From assembly GCA_003864495.1 (NCBI GenBank), contig PEDN01001354.1:186001-250000 (forward strand): DNA of 64,000 bases, read 5' to 3'. This document shows, one piece after another, positions 12,201 to 23,600 of the stretch. Under the pieces are notes generated by a model. It was not told where the DNA came from. It ran no database searches and worked only from the letters and a program-made list of their open reading frames with translations. The DNA is from Nemopilema nomurai. Its lineage: Eukaryota > Cnidaria > Scyphozoa > Rhizostomeae > Rhizostomatidae. The translations under genes and the position numbers were made by a program. How positions within the stretch are numbered: the stretch's first letter is position 1; each line of letters starts with the position of its first letter.

Positions 12201-13140
12201 GTTCACGCTGTAGTATCTTGCATTGACAAAATTGCCAAAATACTCACTCTTCCTTGGCAATAGAATTGATTGTCAACACAAGAATTGGTAGGCAACACAT
12301 TTATAGCTACAAACAAGATATAATTCACACCTTGACCAGTTCGTCGATGATATTGTCGAATCCTTTCGCGATCGCGATATCCAGCGGTGTTTGGCCGGCA
12401 TTGTTTCGAACAGTCTTATCGGCATTCGCCTGGATCAAAGCCGTAATTGCGACGCAGGCATACTCCGCCCTTGCTCTATCTCCGACGGAGGCTAGGATAT
12501 GCAGTGATGTTTCGCCATCGTTGTTTCTCGCGTCCAGAAAATCCGACCGCTCTAAGTCTGGCATTTTCTGCGAAAACGCGGCCATAACTTCTATCACCAT
12601 TTGGAAAAAGCTCACCCGAATGTCCGTGTTTAACAGCATCGATGCAGCCGTGTGAAGAGGCGTGTCCCGGTTGACTTCGTCGGGCAATGCGAGCACCGAA
12701 TTCAGCAACATAACAATCTTCGTAAACTTTGGCTTCAGTTCTTTAACAGTAAACTTAGTCCTCGACTTATACAAACAAAGTATAGATCTGTGCAGCGCAT
12801 TTTCGCCCAGTCCCGTAACTGTTACGGCTGGGTCGAAACTGTTATGTACCATCCACTCAAGCGCGTTGCATTTACCCAACGATGCGGCCCAGTGGATGAG
12901 CGGGTATCTATTTGAAATAACCGGGTCGGGAATGTCATCGTTTTTGTCCCAACCGATTGACTCATACTTTTCCACACAGTTCTTTAAAATCTCCAAATTT
13001 CCTAAATGTCCTAGCTGATCGGTACAGTTGACAATCGCTTGAAGGAGTTCATGGTGTTCAGGACATTCCACTGACTTTTCACAAAACGGCGTGCATCTCC
13101 TCCAGACAACCAGGGAATCCCCAGCTGCCATTGAAACCAT
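9227..13140 (-). CDS. Ankyrin-repeat, coiled-coil protein of unknown function (five exons)
   Basis: Exons are 13140-12331, 11571-11320, 10823-10754, 9910-9782 and 9414-9227. Phases run 0, 0, 1, 1 and the total is 482 codons plus stop. Residues about 85-270 hold ankyrin repeats: YPLIHWAASLGKCNALEWMV, ENALHRSILCLY, RDTPLHTAAS, GETSLHILASVGD and GQTPLDIAIAKG. A long helical insert lies between the second and third. Exon 2 is a disordered Ser/Lys/Pro linker with a SUMO-consensus-like VKQEP. The last three exons encode leucine-rich helices and a charged coiled coil, starting LLRHLQEAGLLTEVSSLLLR. Such a layout suggests a scaffold or regulatory protein. I do not recognise the family. ANK repeats with an insert followed by a coiled coil recall fungal Swi6/Mbp1, but no DNA-binding domain is seen. 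An acceptor-like CATTCACAG directly precedes the ATG, so a further 5' exon is possible. Confidence 0.8.
9544..9690 (+). repeat. Pyrimidine-rich TGTCTC / TCTGTCTCTGT tract
   Basis: Within an intron of the ankyrin gene, the plus strand is a nearly pure run of C and T broken by G, built from TGTCTC-like words. It creates hydrophobic ORFs on the plus strand and charged ones on the minus strand that are not genes. Confidence 0.65.
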
Positions 13141-13272
13141 CTGTGAATGAAAACGAGACTCCTGATCAACTCTAGTAAGTTAGCAGATTTTCGTAACAAA
13201 AAAACACCCTAAGGGCATCAAATTAATAGGGTAAAGACCAATAGAAGTGGAAATGACAGAACAACTTAGTGA

Positions 13273-13587
13273 AAGGGGGGGCTTCATTAACGGTGCTTTT
13301 TCACGGCAATATGACTATTAATCACAAAACACGACGATTCGTAGAGAGTGCGGACCCGACCCGAGCGAGGCTCGAACTCACGACCCCTGACTTTGTACGT
13401 CAAGTGCTCTACCGCTGAGCTACCGGGTCATGCAAGCCATCAATCAAGGTCAAGCCATTCGACCGCATCGCTCCTCTCTTTTGCCGATTGCACAGGGGCG
13501 CCATCACAACTCCATCACAAGGTGCAGAAGACCTGTGGGTTGAGAGAGGACTGCCCACACCATACACGATGTTGTAAGGGGGGGCTT
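13273..13587 (-). mobile_element. SINE-like insertion with tRNA-like core
   Basis: Identical 12-bp words, AAGGGGGGGCTT, lie at 13273-13284 and 13576-13587 and bracket about 291 bases containing the tRNA-like sequence at 13358-13429. Flanking direct repeats look like a target-site duplication. The G-run lowers their value as evidence, and the tRNA part sits inside the element rather than at its 5' end. Confidence 0.35.
13358..13429 (-). tRNA. tRNA-Cys-like cloverleaf, probably pseudogene or SINE head
   Basis: The minus strand folds as a full cloverleaf: acceptor GACCCGG pairs with TCGGGTC, D stem GCTC with GAGC, T stem GTGAG with CTCGC, T loop TTCGAGC. The A box reads TAGCTCAGCGGT and the B box AGTTCGAGCCT. 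The body resembles metazoan tRNA-Cys (TAGCTCAG-GGTAGAGCA-TTGAC). The anticodon arm is TTGAC-GTACAAA-GTCAG, which gives anticodon ACA instead of GCA and leaves one extra base before the stem. That change and the flanking direct repeats favour a tRNA-derived retroelement over a working tRNA gene. Confidence 0.5.
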
Positions 13588-14899
13588 GTTCAGGGGGATA
13601 TGTGCTGTTCACAATACCCCAATCCTATTATCGTTAATGAATTTTAGAGCAATTTATCCCTTATAGTGTCTGCTGTTATAGTGTCAAATTTATCGAGATA
13701 ATCCTGTATTGATGTAAATAGCTCTTGGTGAATCAGGAAAACCCATTTTCGAGAACATTTTCGAGGATTCAGACTTTCGATATACATGATTCCGATACAG
13801 GTATGCGACAATAATTTAGCAGTAGGCAATTAGTCTGCGAATACACCGATATCAATGAAAATCCTCAAATCTTTCTAAAGGCCACAAATTAACTATTTCA
13901 TAAGGTAAGTATTAGCTACACAAATGAACTCGGCCCTTTAACCTGTGAAAAGCGAGTAATTCACCATCGAAATGTACTACTTCTTGATTACAGAATTGTT
14001 CTCGTATCGCCATCAAATCCTCGTTCAAATGATTGAAGCCCCGTTTGCTTATAACGCGAGCATATTGAGAAACTTGTTCTAGAAACGCAACATGCTTCCA
14101 CAATATTTTTACAAAACCTTCTGAAATTTGCAGGTTCTTTTAGATGTTACATTTCCAGACACTTACGATTGAACTCTCGACACGAGACGGTTCAGAAACT
14201 TCCACGCACTTGCAAGATAAGCAAATGTTTATTTTCAGGACCATACGCAAGTAACTGGTTTGTTTGACCCCTTGGTCATTGGCTTCTTTATTTGAACACC
14301 AAAGAACATGTACTGCATGATTAAAATTTGACTGATCAAAATTTCATCAATTATTTCTTTATAGTCACGCTGACGACAAACAATCAGATTGCACAGTTGA
14401 TTGGAGACTAGTTTAATAATGGTACTCTGTTCTTCCACTTTTTACAGTAATCGTTTCCCTCCGTATTTGAGTAACAATAATCGCTTTCAAGAAAGCATCT
14501 TCTCAAGAGTTAACATATCCTGAAAATATCTGATAACTTCAATTAAGGCGTTTGTCCTATAAAAAAAGCTGCATCACATAATAGTACGTTGGAAGTACAT
14601 ATGTGCCAGAAGATATGTCTTCTATCTCCAACAACACCATTTGCGTCTATTGCAACTCCGGCCCAATTACAAAAATGCCTTTTTCGCATGGAGAACAGCG
14701 CAATAGCCTTTCTTGGTATTAACGAACTTGATGACATTATTGGTGTGTTGGAGGAAATTTTGAAAAAAAACTCGTTTAAATATCCATTACGCGTAGACCT
14801 TTTCAGAAGCACAATTTGCATTAATATGCTTAAAACAGCTTTTTATTGACCGTTGAAAGTTCCCAAACCCGTCGAATCTGCAGATAACGAAACATAAAG

Positions 14900-17450
14900 G
14901 AGGCGCAACTGGGAAGGAATTGGCGGTTCGTTCCGTCCAGATTAGTTTTCCTATCTACGCGTTTAAGCTGGCACTGAAAAATAATGGCTGCCCGTCTTGG
15001 AAGACAGTTCTGGTGGATTCAAGTTGCGATCGAGCAGTCACCCGTCCGTGTCATGCTCGGGCGACGAACCGGGCACGAAAACCTGCATGCCCTGTCGAAT
15101 ACCACCTCGCCACACGGTCAAAACGACCCTCGGCTCGCAGGAGGCCTCGAGACAAAGGAGGCGGTTTCCTCCTGACAACAAGCGAAGAAGCCACTGAACA
15201 GCTGCGGGATTCCGGCCAATCACCGCTTAACGGCTTTGTGACGCAAAGCTCTCCTGCCAACCTCCTGCCCTGACTTGGACACAGGCCCATTCGCCGCTTT
15301 TGTTGTCCTAGTTGAAACGAAAAGCGTCTTGTTGCAAGGCCATGAACAAAGCCGCGATATTGCACGGTTTCTCGACAAAGAGGCGGACCAGCATCCGCAC
15401 ATTTTCATCAAAACACCACAACTGAGATTTATAAATACCACCGAACGATCAATAATGTATGCGGCCATCCCTTCATTTTCAAATGCTCCATTTTCAGCTC
15501 ATTTGAAGAAGAGTCCCTTTAGACATCTCGTACTTGAAAATAAATCCCAAACAATAAATCGTCAGCCTGATCGGAGCCGAGACGTTTCCCTTTGAATTTT
15601 CAATTATTAATAAAGAGATTATGACTTGTCCTGAATTTTTGCAGAATGCCCCTAAAGAAATTAACTTTGTACCAAACAAATGTTAATGTATTACGCTGCA
15701 ATGTTTCGATCAAGGTAAGATGCCTATACAGCACATATGGCAATAAAATTCCTTTTCAGTCAAATATTTTCTACCAGCGCCGTACTGACAACATGGCCGC
15801 TAGTTTGAAGCTAATTACTGAAGCGATTATGATGTATTTAATCATAATTATGTTTGGTAGCTGTAGGGTTGTGGTTATATTGCTTATGATGGTCCACTAT
15901 AATCGTACTTTTTATTCACACAGTGGTTCAGATCATATACATCACGGTAATCATGATCACGAAGAAATCACTGCGGCTTGATCAAGATTAGGTGCAAATT
16001 ATCAGCGTTATGACGATACTGGCACATGCAGCTAACTGCCCTAGGACCTACACGGCGCGGAGATATAGATGATCATAGCATGGATGGTGGTACTTCTGAC
16101 GTCTGTGTTGTTGAAAAAGATAACACAGCTAACAGATAATTCCCTAGTGACAACAGAGGTGGCAAATGAGGCAAACACCGTGTGGAAGAAATTCCCCAAT
16201 GCACCTTCTTCACCCCCGGTTTCGACACGATCTGTGTTCTCACACGTCGCGCTACAGCAGGTCCTTCTGCTGTCAGCTTTATCACCGCATCTCCATGACC
16301 CGCTTACCATCGATAATAAACACGCTCAGTATCCGGACCCGGCCGCTTATAGTCACTGAAAACCTCGCCAAGGTCAACGGAGAAGCCTCGTCAGAACCCG
16401 GCCCTGCAGTGTCGGACCATGCGAGTTTCTTCGGGCATCGCATGCACCGGCTGCATCTGCTTCGGCCATGATCGGGTTGTCTCTGCCTCCACTCATCCGT
16501 GGCAAGGTGCATCCCGTGTCTTCGACAGAGCGGGCCGGGTGCCCTCAAAACGCGCTAATCATGAACCAAACCTTGAACTTATGCTAACAAATGTAAGTCC
16601 CAACCACCCAAGAAACACTTAACGGTCGCCACATGCTGCTGTCTTTACATTGGTCTGTTGACCGGGGAAGAGAGTCGGTCGCTGTTGGGTACATGAAGAC
16701 AGGGAAGAGGGAAGATTACCTGAGTAACATATTTAATAGAAGCACGCAGAAAACCATGAACAAGGGTAAATACGCCTGGGTGCCTGAATCTTTCTGATGA
16801 TCAAACGAGAAATAACTTTAAGGGGCGAGCGTCACATGTCTGTGACTGGGAATGGATGCCGTCCCCCGACTTAGGCCGTCAAAACACAAGCAACCTGGCC
16901 AACAATAGTCTTGACGATGATATAATCAAAACGTGACATGGTTTGCAAATAAATCAAGTCTTACCTTGCCGTTTCAAATACCGTCCACGAATTCGTACCC
17001 TAGAACTGTGAAGTAACAAATTCTTGAGTTCCGTCCACTCGGTAGCCAGCTCCTCGCCAACGACTTCCTTCGACTTGTCAGCCGCTCCGCGCTAATCACG
17101 TAGACGGATGTATACCAGCCCCGAGCAAGTAGACAAAGCTCACACCAGATGCTGCCTATCATCCTGTTAGGGGGATGTCTCCGTCGGTTTGTTTTCATCC
17201 ACGCACGTGACTAGTAGGCGAGCAGAGCAGGCCACTCCGGTCGTCGCATCCATAAAAGGCAGACCAGCATGGTCGGTGGGGATTCGAAGTTCGAACCTGC
17301 CACGTGCTTGCACCTTGCACAAAAACCTGCCTTCTTGCCAAGTGAATTGAAGCGAAGATTAATGTACGGTTGCGAAATATACGCAAGGTAATAAGACAGA
17401 CTGGGAAATGGCTTGCTTATACACGACCTTCGCGAGAGGAAAGACATCTG
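14900..17450. other. CpG-rich block without resolved gene
   Basis: Base composition changes here. CpG and GC become frequent (for example 15040-15180, 16200-16560 and 17000-17300) compared with the AT-rich surroundings. Open frames occur on both strands, but none shows a known motif or splice partner. It may be a regulatory island or the remains of an inserted sequence. Confidence 0.35.
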
Positions 17451-18321
17451 TGCAAGCCGAACAATGAAAACAGTGCGGAATATTAAGATAGGCTAACGAC
17501 ATTTTGCGTTTTAAGGTTGGCAAATAATTAAAAAGTAGCAGATGCCTTGTTTAAGAGCCATGTCCGAATGTTTTAGTAATAACCCTTTAAAAGGGATAAG
17601 TGCCCTTGTTTATGAATTTGCTTCAGCAACCTGAGCCCCTCCACATCCTTGTTTCTTCCTTGCAGAAGATTGAATTCACATTGCTTGCAATATAGAGAGT
17701 CTTGACAGGAGTACTGTCTCCACATTCGCTAGACCTCTTGAAACAAGTCAGTGTCTGTTTAGACAAAGGGCTTTTGAAGAATCGCAGGAAACCTGCGAGG
17801 GGCAGTGAAGACCTTCTAAATTTCGAATCTTAGACATGCACGTGCACACTTATTGTCGAAGCGGGCAAAGGACTTGCTGGTTCACCTTCCACCACACGCA
17901 AAGGCCTCCTAGAGCGAGTCGCAACCTGGTCGTTGTTATTCATATCCTTTGACCGGGGCATTGTTTAGCACTTCGAGCCCAGGTTGTTTGGGTCGAATGA
18001 AGCTTGGCTGCTGAATAATGTCATCCCGATTCAGCGAATTCAATCAGTGACCTACTACGAGGTATTGACGGGGGTAACTGGTTATCGTTTTAGCAGAGTT
18101 GCGGTTCGTGGAATCTGTCACGACTGGAGTAGATACCAAATTGATGCTCGAAGGAGGCGGACTCTATCCTATGAAGACAGCTGCTCAATTTAATCAGCGA
18201 CCCCGGCCTAGCGGGCACGAGCCCCCGGCCCCACATTTAGCAAACGAAGCAACAATAGCCCTTTGAATTCGGTTAAAAAGCAAGTACATTCGACAAGTAT
18301 TGGGTGCTTTATTCACGAGCT

Positions 18322-18809
18322 ACTTTCGGGGCAGAAACTTTCGCGTTTTTGGCATTTTTCGCGAAAGTTTCTGCCAAGGCATAATCTAAATTCGAATTTC
18401 GCGAAAGGTTTTCCATTCAATTGTTTTTTCGTTTCTTCAATTATTTTCGTTGCTGTTCCTTGATTAATCGAATCTTCAGTCTCTTGGGCCATTGAGTCTT
18501 CTAGATTGTCACCATGACTATTATAGCGAAACAGAGGGTATTGTGAGGACGAATGAGGACAAAAGCGATGGCGACTCAGTACGGGAAGAAACGGAAAGTG
18601 ACAATTAACATAATATTTGATGTTGGAAGTACCGAAAACGAATTCTAGAAGATTGTGTTTTTCTTCTAACTTTTCTTCAATCGCTAAAGTTTCTTCGCGC
18701 GAAAATGCTAGTTTTTCTTGATCGCGAAAGTTTTTGTCGCGAAATTTGCAAAAAAAGTCATTTGCGAATTTTTCTACTCGCGAAAGTTTCTGCCCACGAA
18801 AGCTTCTGC
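18322..18809. mobile_element. MITE-like element with TTTCGCG-rich terminal inverted repeats
   Basis: GGCAGAAACTTTCGCG at 18330-18345 is matched exactly by its reverse complement at 18779-18794. The similarity continues outward (CTTTCG). A second inverted copy at 18360-18375 makes the left end a hairpin. A partial copy (CGAAAGCTTCTGC) follows at 18797-18809. More TTTCGCGAAA-type words lie inside (about 18395-18405, 18697-18745). About 490 bases with no transposase fits a non-autonomous DNA transposon. The 178-codon minus ORF at 18313-18849 is a by-product of these repeats. Confidence 0.6.
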
Positions 18810-19712
18810 AGGTGACTAGAACCACCAATGGGAATTTAGCACTTCTCACTGACCAAATTAGAAGTGATTTTCCGATTAAAATGTTGATATCCCTCCGTCT
18901 TTAAATACAAAGTACCATCTTCTGGCCGTGGATTGAAAGACCTTTAGAATGAGTATTTAGAAATTGAGATGAGGTAATTTTTCTCAAAACTGATTTTGTC
19001 ATACTTGTTATTTCAATACACTATCCCATTGTCTCTTCGTCTCTTTGAATACTCCGGTGCATTTTGGCCATAAAAAGGCAATTTTTTAGTTGGGAGTGAA
19101 AATACTAGCAATTCAGTGGTCACGCAATAAGCGACGTCATTAAATAACAGATATTGCCTTGTCCTTGAGATATCAATTAAATAATATGAGATCAATAGTT
19201 TCCTGAATCTAAGAAAGAGGCCACAAGAGCAACATTGACATTCTGTAATTGAAGCTACGTTCTTATCATTAAAATCCATTTGAAGTTGAACATGCGCTAT
19301 GACAGCTGGAATTGGAATATACGCTATTGTAATGGGTCTTATAGGGATAGGTGACAAAGGGAATAAAGGATGCACTAAGTGTATTACCGAGCGTCTTATT
19401 TATTGTAATTAGAGCTTGTTGATCCAGTCACGGAAACAAAAGTTGTTAACTGGAATAGACATTTGGAGAAGATAACAAGGGCTCCTTTTGTGTTGAAGGT
19501 GATCACGAAGTATTTGGAATGCTAGTAGCATTGAAGAAGCTTTTCAACCTCCAGTGACGACACTGCCTCACAGCTTGGCAACGTCGGAAGGAAGGGTACA
19601 CCAGGGCTGTCTTCCGAACTCCCTTGGGGCACATTGCCCCTACCACGAATGCCCCACAGGTGCCACCTACGTTGAATGGTTTCCTTGCGTCTTAGAATGT
19701 GCAATGGCAATG

Positions 19713-19756
19713 TACGATACAAGGCCTTGGGAAAACAATATACGATACAAGGCCTT
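19713..19756 (+). repeat. 16-bp direct repeat, 28 bp apart
   Basis: TACGATACAAGGCCTT occurs at 19713-19728 and again at 19741-19756. This is a small local duplication with no coding context. Confidence 0.6.
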
Positions 19757-20659
19757 TGGCTTTTTGATTGACACTTTCAGAGCGGTTGGATAACAGTAGG
19801 AACCAGAAAATCGAGAGGTGTACCTACAAAATGTGTCCATTTACAAGGTATGGATCAAAAGCAACTACAAGGTAGAGAGTGGTAAGAACCCTATAACAAA
19901 ATCGACATCAGAGCGAATATTAATAATCTGGTAACAATATTTTCAAAGCTGAATATGAGGGATTGGAACTCTGAATTCCTCTTGCAGTAACAGATACAAA
20001 AACATGGGTAATTAAAAGAAGCAGTATGAAGGAAATATTTGATCCTAACCACAGGATGCGGAGGCCTGGGCATGACACCAACGTGATCATTCTTGTTCTG
20101 TGTTGTCTAAACCTAAAATGTGGTTTTTGTTGGTTTGCCACTTGATGAAGCTTTAATAGAAAAAAACAATTTTTCGAGCATATCTTAAAGTTAATGTTTT
20201 GAGATGGGACCTAAAGCCGATGATGTTGGATTTAAAGCTAGAAAAAGTAAAAGTAACAATAAGCAAACTTGGCCATTAATAATCATTGCATCATACGGAA
20301 TCTCACTTATATCACTTTGCACTGAGTGTGGTAAAGTGATAAGATATACATAAATTAAATACTGCATTAAGATCATTCAAGCCAATTCGAAAAGAATCCT
20401 TATTTGTGGTCAGATTGAAACTTTTTGCGACTTTCAGCTAGCAAATTCAGCCTCCAAAATAAAACAATTTCTTGCAGCTCTGTATTAATTAAGACTCCAT
20501 CTTTCGAATAATACAAGGGTCAATTATGCCATTTGATTAATATGACTATTAAAAGGTATGCTTTGAAATTTCATTTTACTAATGAGATACAGTATGAACA
20601 GCTTATTACAAAAATTAGACATTCCGTTAAAAAATTCCGCCAACATGCAGTTCGAATAG

Positions 20660-23600
20660 CTAGTAATTTAGAAAGTCTACAGCAGCCTTTGCAGTTTTAC
20701 CAGTCAAAACATCAAGTGCTGTGACTTTCAGCTCAGTATCCCCAAAAAGCATTGTCGCTTGTAACTCCCTGGGTTTGTTTCGCTTTTCCTCTGGGATATC
20801 CTCAATTGTCAGTTCCGGCATTTCAATTCTCAAGCGTCCGCATTTTTTAACGTGCCGGTCAGTCGTATACAAGACATCCTTCTTTTCACTGCAATATATA
20901 TTAATAACAGTTGACTTCTGTCCAATACGCGCTGGTGCATAACTCCGCGTTACTGCGTCACCTAGGCCAACTGAATCATCAATAGTGACAAATGTATCTA
21001 GGATATCCTTGCACCACACAACCCCGTCTTTAACAACCTTTTTCGATTCGTCATGCTTGTCCGGGTTAAACTTGTTCAAAACACCCACTCCGTAAGTGAG
21101 GGCCGATCGACGCACTCTTACCACCGTCGGATCGAGGCCGAACTGAACCGCGCCCTTTAAAATAGTCAGGCCTACGTCATGCGGAATCACGACTCGCGCG
21201 CGGTCGCCGAACTCATCTCTGACCGCTTGTTGCAGGAGCGGGGACTCCGCAAAACCGCCCACTAAAAATAAGTGCTTAATGTTGATAAGGTCTGGTTTTT
21301 CGAGCAGGTTTCGGACGTGTGCCAGGATCTGGTTGACCACTGGCTCAAACAAACTCTCCATTATCGAAGGAGCGATTCGCATCATCCCTTGGGACGACCA
21401 TTTTATGTCGGCATTTTTCAGCTTCTTTATCGCGTTCTCGACCGAGGACCTTTTCTTTTTCTTGTAATAATCAATAAACGAGTATGGTAATGAAATATTC
21501 AATGCAGTGTTGCTTCCAGGCCGGGCGGTCCGCTTTTTCGATTCAAATGCAATTATTAAGTCTACCCACCCAGCCGGTCGTTTCGATTTGAACCTCTCGA
21601 TAAATTCAGCGTCGAAAATTCGCTTCATCAACTTCTCGAACTCTACGTCGATGCCGATTGCGCCGCACGCACCTCCAGTGCCGCGGTGAAGCTCCTTCAA
21701 AGTGCCAGTGTTAACGTCAAGTTCATGCACAGTCAAGTCCACTGTTCCTCCTCCGCAATCAACAACAACATACTGTGTCGCTCCTGCCAAACAATTTATT
21801 TTATTAAGAGGTGCAATGCACTTGATAAAAGTCTGAGTATAAAGCCTTTTATATAAGGAAGAAAGGACCAAAATAGAGTTTCCGAATAAAAAGCGTGTGG
21901 CTTCTGCACTAATTCATTTTACCGTCTCCAGGTATAAGTAAAAAGGCCTTCTTGTTTCAAGGAAGATTTCTAACAGGTATTTCCCGACCAACACAATGGT
22001 AACAAATCTATATTACTGGAGTTGATTTGATTGTTTTTTCGTTGACTTTTTTGTAAAGTTTTTTATGAAAATCCTATGCGTTTTTATATCTGCTGCATCA
22101 AAGAAAAACCGAAATTGCTACCGAATATCTGCAAGTGCTATTCGCAATAAAAAAGGAAATAGGTTTCCCAATTATCATCTGTTGCTTACCATTAAAATCT
22201 TCAGAAATCAACGAATCATCTTGAGACCTTTGTCTTACGTCATCTTCAATGATACAGTCTCTTATGCGCAGCTTCCGACAGAAAATCGACGCAGCCTCAG
22301 GTTCCAATGCGATTAGCAGCCTTTCGGGGCAATCCCAAGATGCGATGCCAGCCTAGTTGACAATTAAAAAAATGTTGAAGTAAGGGATTCAATTTTCCGC
22401 AACTTATCTAGTATAGCGAATGTCTGGAAATTCGTGGACATTTAAATCTCACATGGTCTTGTGGCCATTTATTATAATGCAAGGCATTGAGATTACATAG
22501 CCGGAAAAACTACCAGCTTAACGAAAAAAGGCATAATAATTTCCATCGCAGATAGATTGAATACTACCGGGAAGTAAAAAGTACTCAAACGTGCTAGACA
22601 AGTTTTTTACACATCTTAGCTTAACCAACAAGAATGGGAGAACAGCTAAGAAAAGGAAAGTAGATAAAATAACAGCTGGAAAAAAGATGACAAGTGATTC
22701 CTGACGCGGGCTAAAAAGATATAGGACGGTAGCAAAGACGGAGAAGGAAATGGCAAGGCGTTCTAAAGTCAGAAGTTTATAGAGATGAAAAGAGGATTAA
22801 AGAAATGGCTTCGTGGCATCACGCGTTAAAGTGTGCGTTACCTCGTGTGCGGCTGTTCGCATGAACTGTTTCGCTGGCTGTCTCCAGATTGCGGGCACGG
22901 TGAGCACCCACGTGATGTCCTCTTCGATAATCCTCGCCGTTGATTGGTCTGACAGCTCCGTTAGAACATGCTGCCTGAAAAACCGCAGCGCATGGGCAAA
23001 GACCTTCCAGGCTGGGAATGGCTTGCCGTTGGCCGCATTTATCAAAACAGCTGGGTTCAAGTCCTGCAATGTAATGTTACAATGCTTAGTTTCCCTGTCA
23101 TCTCAAGTCACATGAGAAGTAGCTCAAGTCACATGAGAAGTAGCTACTGATTGCCTGGTCTGAAATGTTTACTCAGAGAGCATCCTCCTATTACCATTTA
23201 GCAAAAGGCCTACTGAAAAAGAACGACAGCCCTGTGCAGCCTTCCATCGCAGATGGAATCGGGACAAATAAGGGGGGGTAATTATGGGTCAGTTTGAAGG
23301 GTCCTCAGCTGCCATTGCCAAATTCTAACATGCTAAACATGTTTAAGACACTTAAACACGCGCCACGAATGGCAAACTATGCTCTGTTGCACATCCCCAA
23401 GTTTTCAAAAGAACACCAGAGATCTTGAACAACACATAAGCTGAAAACGAAACTTTTAATAAAAGTTTTTGCTTCAATTCCCATCAAGTGGAGCTGAGCA
23501 GGTGCGATGCATAAGACTGAATATCACATCAAAAAGAAATTTGACTTCGTGAACAGCGCTTTTCATGGCGAAGAACACTGAGTAATAATTAAAGACGATG

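Larger units (their letters stand above)
13141..20659. other. Gene-poor region between ankyrin gene and HSPA12
   Basis: No complete gene is supported in 7.5 kb. Subfeatures are a tRNA-Cys-like insertion (13273-13587), unresolved open stretches on the minus strand at 13644-14440, a CpG-rich block (about 14900-17450), a MITE-like element (18322-18809) and a 16-bp direct repeat (19713-19756). A minus-strand frame at about 13927-14133 reads KHVAFLEQVSQYARVISKRG and has an acceptor-like ATTTCAG before it, but I could not connect it in phase to neighbours. Confidence 0.45.

Noticed and set aside
12254..13018. Plus-strand ORFs of 133, 87 and 118 codons opposite the ankyrin exon
   Set aside because: The minus frame contains clear ankyrin repeats; these are its antisense frames.
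13358..13429. A functional tRNA-Cys gene
   Set aside because: The anticodon reads ACA rather than GCA, there is an extra base before the anticodon stem, and direct repeats suggest insertion.
14920..15365. Arg/Pro-rich ORFs on both strands
   Set aside because: Overlapping open frames in a GC-rich block with no family resemblance or splice sites.
17265..17310. tRNA-like B box (AAGTTCGAACC)
   Set aside because: No A box lies at the needed distance and no cloverleaf forms.
18313..18849. 178-codon minus-strand ORF
   Set aside because: It spans the MITE-like element, and its repeated SRGQKLSR / FREKCQKRESFCP segments are translations of the inverted repeats, not protein conservation.
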